Positions 7,201 through 10,061 of a stretch of 10,061 nt of DNA are shown here, one piece after another. The notes below the pieces were generated by a model that made no database searches, had not been told where the DNA came from, and saw nothing but the letters and a program-made list of their open reading frames with translations. A program made the translations under genes and the position numbers. The stretch is from CAZKUN01 sp964555935 (GTDB lineage: Bacteria; Armatimonadota; Zipacnadia; Zipacnadales; VGFC01), in assembly GCA_964555935.1 (NCBI GenBank), contig CAZKUN010000302.1:1-10061 (forward strand), given 5' to 3'. How positions within the stretch are numbered: position 1 is the stretch's first letter; each line of letters opens with the position of its first letter.

Positions 7201-7616
7201 ATCCGGAAGCGCAGGTCGTTATACATCTGCGTCTTCCAGACGGTAATGGAGTTCGGTTGATCCTTGTCGCCGAGGGCGAAGTAGACGTGGTTCTGGTCGT
7301 CATCGATCGGTCCGAGCGGCTGCACGCCAAACGAGATCGCGCCCCGGATCGGACTGACATTGCCCTCGGTCGCATACGTCAGCGTGCTACCCGCATCCAT
7401 CACCGCCGCGCGCTGCTCGGGCACCCGCGTACTGACATAGCGCAACTCCGCGTTCGCCGTCGCCGCCGTACCATCGCCCGCCGCCGTATCCGCATCCAGC
7501 CCGGCATCGAACGTCGCCACGAACAGCTCGCTCGGCATCTGGGCCATGACGCCGATCATTCCCGCGCCAATAACCACCGTCACCACGACCGCGATCTTGC
7601 TCCGCCAATCCCGCAT
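4260..7616 (-). CDS. Exported LamG / calcineurin-like phosphoesterase / discoidin / GH-like fusion (1118 aa)
   Basis: Domains in order: a signal peptide or N-terminal anchor (1-25; MRDWRSK then a hydrophobic run to GVMAQ); a LamG/concanavalin-like sandwich at about 30-225 (GQWYHIIAAWD, LYVDG); and a calcineurin-like metallophosphatase at about 265-545. The phosphatase metal ligands are all visible: D275 and H277 (SDPH), D313 (AGD), N348 and H349 (GNHD), H441, and H484/H486 (GHTHH). A discoidin (F5/8-C)-like domain follows at about 600-730 (HDWLTVTLPAAKQIDRVIYYPR). Residues about 790-1015 alternate strands and helices like a TIM-barrel glycosidase, and 1030-1118 resemble the beta-sandwich that often closes glycosidases. 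The last two domains lack motifs I can assign to a family. A strong GGAGGTG Shine-Dalgarno sits at 7622-7628. It probably removes phosphate from a phosphorylated glycan or lipid-linked substrate bound by LamG and discoidin; this is an inference. The 3' end overlaps the lyase start (ATGA). Confidence 0.93.
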   Translation of the reverse strand: MRDWRSKIAVVVTVVIGAGMIGVMAQMPSELFVATFDAGLDADTAAGDGTAATANAELRYVSTRVPEQRAAVMDAGSTLTYATEGNVSPIRGAISFGVQPLGPIDDDQNHVYFALGDKDQPNSITVWKTQMYNDLRFRIASPDGENRDCIVTDVSSWIPGQWYHIIAAWDTEKGWMRLYVDGSQRAFRPGQPTTLTLPERFAVGSDLNGNEPANAVIDDLRITDAPPPGRQPAVWHERFLRNEPSSTLKEWPRTMRSTSLALVPEPDFTFVVISDPHISRKDQLGRYSHNHRVRELVEQMNEMQPAFVLDAGDIVTTFPGREDYDACAEASLEIFKALEVPVYHTAGNHDVGNKLQITYSGAPGPDDVYKNGWFVNEDNLKLYRDWFGPDWYSFDYDECHFVVLNNALMNSGLPDEKKQTDWLKADLEAAKDSQLTFVAVHNPLFWVGTDDVGTENYELVNEPMRGELIDLFDEYDVAAVFTGHTHHRISNYLRGTKYLTLPSTTFARNFGGSYGLPGLKVVWDPERVGYYVVRVYGKESRINLVRTYAPLPPLETLQEGNESPRMRAIGLKSAEIEADDFGVLSAPPPKVDRSIWNTMGAVDGVKPSDCKPELVPAHCWTSNVHAFDDQHDWLTVTLPAAKQIDRVIYYPRPGNFGWPLDFTISISADGETWETVVKRENFKAPADATETGIEFSLEGTRSVMAVKMDMLRISATDHTNIRTAMMEVVLPDGQGGDCALEALGAVAASGTKVGGDRKTVDDHFFAEPTQAGAKWAVLPGDTLSRETVELAKGKLVLPAHVRRAFTLGRPPGLRFVIPITRAGPLHATSSADEAMEAFRDYVAFMGRECPKGSAWRFVIPEGHVPVPPVDDAIAAALIDLRRADSAASIVLELADASMAQDWATGRFGKAWAKACDGLMVPVTAGGRPETELAEVLNGLGDEPALPVWLTLDGWKSAEFDDITRAKLLARSMVWARAEGIGLIWWAAPGEPGGLLNSVATPEATMYAYRSVATLLSGAEPLDLKEIGTIAGETDKVEARAFRAVDGSRLVALWQPAEPGATAEPATIRIRPTGQAGTPVAVDCLTCTLQELNVEGQGGQSTIEGLQIRDWPIIVRMDG

Positions 7617-7621
7617 GGACG

Positions 7622-7628
7622 CACCTCC
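7622..7628 (-). promoter_or_regulatory. Strong ribosome binding site of the phosphoesterase fusion gene
   Basis: On the minus strand GGAGGTG precedes ATG 7616 with optimal spacing, which fixes this start. No convincing -35/-10 pair is visible between this site and the stop of the 57-residue gene 153 bases upstream, so the two large genes may be read through from the small-gene promoter or use a weak or non-sigma70 promoter. Confidence 0.7.
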
Positions 7629-7769
7629 GTAGCACTGACCTCATGTTCCCGCGAGGCGACGTTGGGTCCTGCAGAGATGAGCGGACGACAGGCCGCAACT
7701 GTGGGATGCGACGCCGAGGGGAATGGGAGCGACGCCGCGAGCGCCGGCGACGTCGCCCCCTATGGTATC

Positions 7770-7943
7770 CTACTTCTCACGCCGGACTCCCTTGAACGGC
7801 TTGCCGTCCTGTTTACCGTCCATGAACCGCCCGGTATCAGTATCGCGCTTGGTCCACTGTCCCGTCTTCGGGTTTCGGGTCTGAGACCGGCTCCTCACTG
7901 CTCCGCGTCTCTGCCCGTCGCCCTTGGGAGGGTTCTTAGCCAT
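7770..7943 (-). CDS. Small basic protein, unnamed family (57 aa)
   Basis: The reading frame runs from ATG 7941-7943 to TAG 7770-7772. The start is MAKNPPKGDGQRRGAVRSRS, the middle reads RNPKTGQWTKRD-TDTGRFMD, and the end is DGKPFKGVRREK. It is strongly basic, with 16 Lys/Arg against 6 Asp/Glu, and is low in hydrophobic residues. It has no signal peptide, no cysteine and probably little fixed structure, so nucleic-acid binding is a reasonable guess. I recall similar short hypothetical proteins with an NPKTGxWxKRDxxTGRFM pattern in many bacteria and possibly phages, but know no assigned function. AAAGGAGG ends 9 bases before the start. It lies 51 bases downstream of the 75-residue zinc protein and is probably co-transcribed. 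A short gene like this is easily missed by length-filtered callers. Confidence 0.82.
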   Translation of the reverse strand: MAKNPPKGDGQRRGAVRSRSQTRNPKTGQWTKRDTDTGRFMDGKQDGKPFKGVRREK

Positions 7944-7994
7944 AAGCGCTCTCCTCCTTTCTGCCCCGTGTAACCTATGCGTGGTCCCGCCGTA

Positions 7995-8222
7995 CTATCT
8001 CGTCGAGTTTCCGATACACTTGGCGCAGTTGTCATAGCCCGACTTGTGGGCCTGCGCGAGCGTGTCCGGGTTGAAGATCCGCGCATGTTTTGCCCGGATG
8101 ATCTCGTCGATCTGACACCCGGATGCGCGCGTATCCTCGCGGTCCAGATCGTGGACTTCCATCTTGTTCGTGTTGCCCACGAATCTGCGACCGAACGTCG
8201 GCGAACCTGGTCTACGTGCCAT
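7995..8222 (-). CDS. Small Ada-type zinc-binding-like protein (75 aa)
   Basis: After a basic tail (MARRPGSPTFGRR) comes FVGNTNKMEVHDL, then GCQIDEI, and near the end SGYDNCAKCIG. The order VGN-x-N ... H24 ... C36 ... GY-x2-C66-x2-C69 follows the pattern VGN-x-N-S-x-VYH...C...F...A...GY-x-PC-x-C. That is the zinc-binding domain of Ada and of several nuclease-associated stand-alone domains; H24, C36, C66 and C69 would be the ligands. The Ada methyl-acceptor role needs its own Cys chemistry and partner domains and should not be assumed here. A perfect AAAGGAGGTGA Shine-Dalgarno precedes the start and a strong promoter lies at 8267-8295. The gene is divergent from the XRE/ImmA pair and shares their operator. 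Probable role: DNA- or metal-binding effector or sensor of the module. Confidence 0.85.
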   Translation of the reverse strand: MARRPGSPTFGRRFVGNTNKMEVHDLDREDTRASGCQIDEIIRAKHARIFNPDTLAQAHKSGYDNCAKCIGNSTR

Positions 8223-8266
8223 GCTGTTTCACCTCCTTTGTTTGGTATCAGATCACGTCGGAGTTA

Positions 8267-8295
8267 AGGATAGCAAACATCAGCAATGCTGTCAA
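8267..8295 (-). promoter_or_regulatory. Sigma70 promoter of the small zinc-protein operon
   Basis: Minus strand: -35 TTGACA (8290-8295), a 17-base spacer, -10 TATCCT (8267-8272). The -35 is perfect and the spacer optimal. Predicted transcription starts near 8260, leaving a leader of about 38 bases that carries AAAGGAGGTGA. Its hexamers are identical to those of the divergent XRE promoter. Confidence 0.8.
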
Positions 8296-8300
8296 GTATA

Positions 8301-8319
8301 TCAAACGATATCCGTTTGA
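8301..8319. promoter_or_regulatory. Putative XRE operator between divergent promoters
   Basis: TCAAACGATATCCGTTTGA has perfect 7-base arms (TCAAACG and CGTTTGA) around 5 bases, the size typical of XRE-family operators. Its right arm overlaps the plus-strand -35 (8316-8321), and its left arm is 5 bases from the minus-strand -35 (8290-8295). A TCAAGTATAT at 8292-8301 resembles a further half-site and would cover the minus -35. Binding here would silence both promoters. Confidence 0.7.
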
Positions 8320-8344
8320 CATCGGTCCGATGGGGTGCTATCCT
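8316..8344 (+). promoter_or_regulatory. Sigma70 promoter of the XRE-ImmA operon
   Basis: -35 TTGACA (8316-8321), a 17-base spacer, -10 TATCCT (8339-8344). Transcription should start near 8351, giving a very short leader (about 14 bases) with GGAGG at 8352-8356 directly before the XRE start. The operator dyad overlaps the -35, as expected for autorepression. Confidence 0.8.
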
Positions 8345-8364
8345 GGTCTGCGGAGGATCTCATC

Positions 8365-8772
8365 ATGACCCGCAATCGGAGCTTGGGTGCCCACATTCGC
8401 CACCTGCGCGAGGCGAAAGGGCTGACACAGAGCGGATTGGCTTCTCAGGCGGGCATATCGAAGGCCTATCTGTCGCAGATCGAGGGCGGCAAGATACAGG
8501 GACCGTCGGCGAAGACCCTCCACGCCGTAGCAGTTGTACTGGGGACAACGGTCGCGCGATTGCTCGGTAATGGAGGCGGTCAGGAGCACGTCAGTGTAGT
8601 GGTCACCGACTCGCTCCGTGCATTCGCTCGTGATGAGAAGCTTGACGAGGAGGAGGTGCGGATGCTTGCAGGCATCCGCTACCGTGGACGACAGCCACAA
8701 ACAGAGGATGATTGGCGGTATCTGTATGAGTCAATCAAGCGATCGCTTGGCGACGGTGGCTCGACGAGGTGA
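8365..8772 (+). CDS. XRE-family transcriptional repressor (135 aa)
   Basis: Residues 6-65 form a Cro/C1-type helix-turn-helix domain: LREAKGLTQSGLASQAGISKAYLSQIEGG (14-42), with the recognition helix around ISKAYLSQIE. Residues 75-130 form a helical C-terminal region with MLAGIRYRGRQPQTEDDWRY (100-119), a pattern I associate with regulators next to ImmA/IrrE peptidases; it may hold dimer contacts and the cleavage region. I chose ATG 8365, with GGAGG 8 bases upstream. A GTG at 8335 in the same frame falls inside the promoter and cannot be transcribed from it. The gene probably represses itself, immA and the divergent small genes through the 8301-8319 dyad. Its last 47 bases overlap immA. Confidence 0.93.
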   Translation: MTRNRSLGAHIRHLREAKGLTQSGLASQAGISKAYLSQIEGGKIQGPSAKTLHAVAVVLGTTVARLLGNGGGQEHVSVVVTDSLRAFARDEKLDEEEVRMLAGIRYRGRQPQTEDDWRYLYESIKRSLGDGGSTR

Positions 8773-9664
8773 GCGCAAGTGGACCAGCCCAGCCGCCAAG
8801 TCACTGATGCACGCATGGGGCACGACAGACCCTAGGGCTGCGATTCGGTCCGCCGCCAAGGTAGCGTTGGAAGATGCCGACATCGTCAGTTCCCCTGTGG
8901 AGTTGGATCGAGTGGGGTCCTTTCGTGACGTGCTCTCGGTGGAGCGCGTCTACATGCGTGAATCGGGACGGTTGCGCCCGACGCCGCGCGGCTACGTCAT
9001 TGACGTGAATCAGGCCGACAACCCCCAACGACAGCGGTTCTCCTACGCGCACGAAATTGGCCATATACTCATCCCTGTCTTCGCCGAGAACCCACAACTG
9101 CGCGTTGACATGCGGACGGGCGGCTACCGTCCTGCCAAAGAAGAGGAACACCTGTGTGATGTAGCGGCGTCAGAGTTACTTATGCCTGGGTACCTGTTCG
9201 AAGGAAGGGCTCAGAGCGTCGCCCCTAGTATCGACGGCCTCTGGTCGCTGGCGGACAGTTTCGATGTCTCGTTGGAGGCGACTGCCCTCCGTGCTGTTGG
9301 GTGCGGGGTCTGGGACTGCGCGGTGATGGTGTGGGAGGAGATGCTTAAGAAAAGTGAGACGGACGCCCTCCGCGACGCCGGCACCCAATCACGTGGCGCA
9401 GGTGCTGCCCCACGGCCGAAGCTGCGGATACGTCTCGTCACCGCCTCGCCGAGGTTCAGTAAGCACTTCTTCCCCGTCGGTAAGTCTGCCTGTGAGGGCA
9501 GCTTGGTTGGTCAGAGCGCCTTGAACGACGCCCTGATGGCTGGACCGACAGAGCTACCCACTGCAACTGGTCCAGTCGTATTCCACGCGGAGTCGCTACG
9601 GATGCCGTACTCGGTCCGGGGCGGCGCGAAGAACCGCGTCGTCACGGTCGTGCACCCCACCTGA
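8726..9664 (+). CDS. ImmA/IrrE-family zinc metallopeptidase (312 aa)
   Basis: The gluzincin HEXXH motif is H109-E-I-G-H113 in RFSYAHEIGHILIP, and the helix EEEHLCDVAASELLMP supplies the probable third zinc ligand E141 and the family LLMP ending. Residues about 205-312, beginning after a low-complexity linker (about 215-230), form the C-terminal region seen in IrrE-like proteins and may sense the inducing signal. ImmA of ICEBs1 and IrrE of Deinococcus cleave an XRE-family repressor, so the neighbouring XRE is the expected substrate. I chose ATG 8726 (MSQSSDRLATVARRGERKW), with GGCGG 7 bases ahead, giving a 47-base overlap with xre in another frame. An ATG at 8708 lacks room for a ribosome site, and a GTG at 8756 remains possible. 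It is cytoplasmic. Confidence 0.92.
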   Translation: MSQSSDRLATVARRGERKWTSPAAKSLMHAWGTTDPRAAIRSAAKVALEDADIVSSPVELDRVGSFRDVLSVERVYMRESGRLRPTPRGYVIDVNQADNPQRQRFSYAHEIGHILIPVFAENPQLRVDMRTGGYRPAKEEEHLCDVAASELLMPGYLFEGRAQSVAPSIDGLWSLADSFDVSLEATALRAVGCGVWDCAVMVWEEMLKKSETDALRDAGTQSRGAGAAPRPKLRIRLVTASPRFSKHFFPVGKSACEGSLVGQSALNDALMAGPTELPTATGPVVFHAESLRMPYSVRGGAKNRVVTVVHPT

Positions 9665-9764
9665 TGGCCGCTGGAGGGACCGCGTCTGCGAGTAGCGAAC
9701 GAGGTGGCGCCGTGCTCCAAGGGTGCGCGTCGCCCGCGCGTGCACCGTGAAAGGAACTCACCCA

Positions 9765-10061
9765 ATGATCTCCCCAGGCATGAACTTCGGTATGGGCGGC
9801 CTCCCGTACCTGGCCGATGCGAAGACGCGTTCCATCTCCGCCGAGAACACCGATGGCGCCAAGGGCGCCGGCGCTCGCGAGGTCCCCGAGGGCGGGCCGG
9901 GTGCGGATCTTGGGCAAGGCTGGAAGATCCGCCCGTGCATCACGCTCCCCGCGGGCGAGACGCTAACTCTCGCTGAGATCGACGGGCCGGGCGTCATCCA
10001 GCACATCTGGCTGACCGTCCGCGAGACCGCCTACCGCGACTGCATCCTGCGGATGTACTGG
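9765..10061 (+). CDS. DUF2961 / GH172-family protein, N-terminal 99 residues
   Basis: The frame is open from ATG 9765 to the end of the window. It begins MISPGMNFGMGGLPYLADAK and carries TRSISAEN (22-29), GAKGAGA, LGQGWKIRPCITLPAGET, and LAEIDGPGVIQHIWLT. These are the N-terminal signatures of DUF2961, now glycoside hydrolase family 172, whose characterised members act on fructofuranose- and arabinofuranose-containing glycans. Most family members run to roughly 350-400 residues, so about three quarters of the gene should lie beyond the window. There is no signal peptide at this start, unlike the other two carbohydrate genes here, so it may act in the cytoplasm. AAAGGA ends 9 bases before the ATG. 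It follows immA by 100 bases with no clear promoter, but its function suggests an independent unit. Confidence 0.92.
   Translation, partial: MISPGMNFGMGGLPYLADAKTRSISAENTDGAKGAGAREVPEGGPGADLGQGWKIRPCITLPAGETLTLAEIDGPGVIQHIWLTVRETAYRDCILRMYW

Noticed and set aside
7746..7757. GGCGACGTCGCC palindrome as a terminator for the small-gene operon
   Set aside because: Perfect 12-base dyad but no loop and no T tract; GC-rich self-complementary words are common here. Possible, not supportable.
6570..7973. Long plus-strand open frame (467 codons) opposite the phosphoesterase and the 57-residue gene
   Set aside because: Low-complexity Arg-rich translation running across two real genes and their gap on the other strand; no motif.
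8335..8364. GTG at 8335 as the XRE start
   Set aside because: It precedes the -10 box (8339-8344), whereas ATG 8365 has a well-spaced GGAGG.
8618..8725. GTG at 8618 as the ImmA start
   Set aside because: It would add 36 residues fully inside xre with unrelated composition; ATG 8726 is better placed.
9722..9745. GC-rich hairpin between immA and the DUF2961 gene
   Set aside because: GGTGC/GCACC arms need a two-base bulge to continue and no T tract follows; too weak to call a terminator.

Overview
The window is GC-rich (about 60% or more), gene-dense bacterial DNA from an uncultured or draft-quality genome: a run of 10 Ns at 2365-2374 marks a scaffold join. Secreted carbohydrate-active genes (a heparinase II/III-type lyase, a LamG-metallophosphatase-discoidin fusion and a DUF2961/GH172 protein) sit beside accessory and defence-type genes (MNT/HepT, XRE-ImmA, small zinc proteins). 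This mix suggests a polysaccharide-degrading member of Armatimonadota, Planctomycetota or a related candidate phylum. That placement is an inference from gene content; no phylogenetic marker is present.

Layout. 1-244 is non-coding and repetitive: an inverted pair of REP-like elements at 108-188, plus a degenerate direct repeat (1-60 and 186-245). 245-1355 is a compact three-gene minus-strand operon: an MNT nucleotidyltransferase antitoxin, an overlapping HepT/HEPN toxin, and three bases later a protein with four CxxC pairs. It has its own promoter near 1397-1423. 1356-1649 holds no gene but two strong dyads (1447-1493 and 1596-1639). 1650-7616 is a minus-strand pair joined by an ATGA overlap: a 1118-residue exported fusion protein followed by a heparinase II/III-like lyase, which the N run breaks near its C-terminal third.

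7770-8222 holds two small minus-strand genes: a 57-residue basic protein, and a 75-residue protein whose motif resembles the Ada-type zinc-binding domain. They diverge from an XRE repressor (8365-8772) and an overlapping ImmA/IrrE metallopeptidase (8726-9664). The 142-base divergent region has two promoters with identical hexamers (TTGACA-N17-TATCCT) facing away from each other around a 19-bp dyad (8301-8319). From 9765 the window runs into the N-terminus of a DUF2961/GH172 protein, cut by the window end.

How the genes work together (inference). MNT should neutralise HepT by modifying the tyrosine of its RX4HXY motif. XRE should repress both divergent promoters through the central dyad, with ImmA relieving repression by cleaving XRE in response to a stress or mobile-element signal; the two small proteins would then be the regulated output. 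The fusion protein and the lyase are translationally coupled and both carry export signals, so they probably act together on an extracellular or periplasmic polysaccharide. The most interesting candidate for an undescribed system is the four-gene divergent module at 7770-9664.
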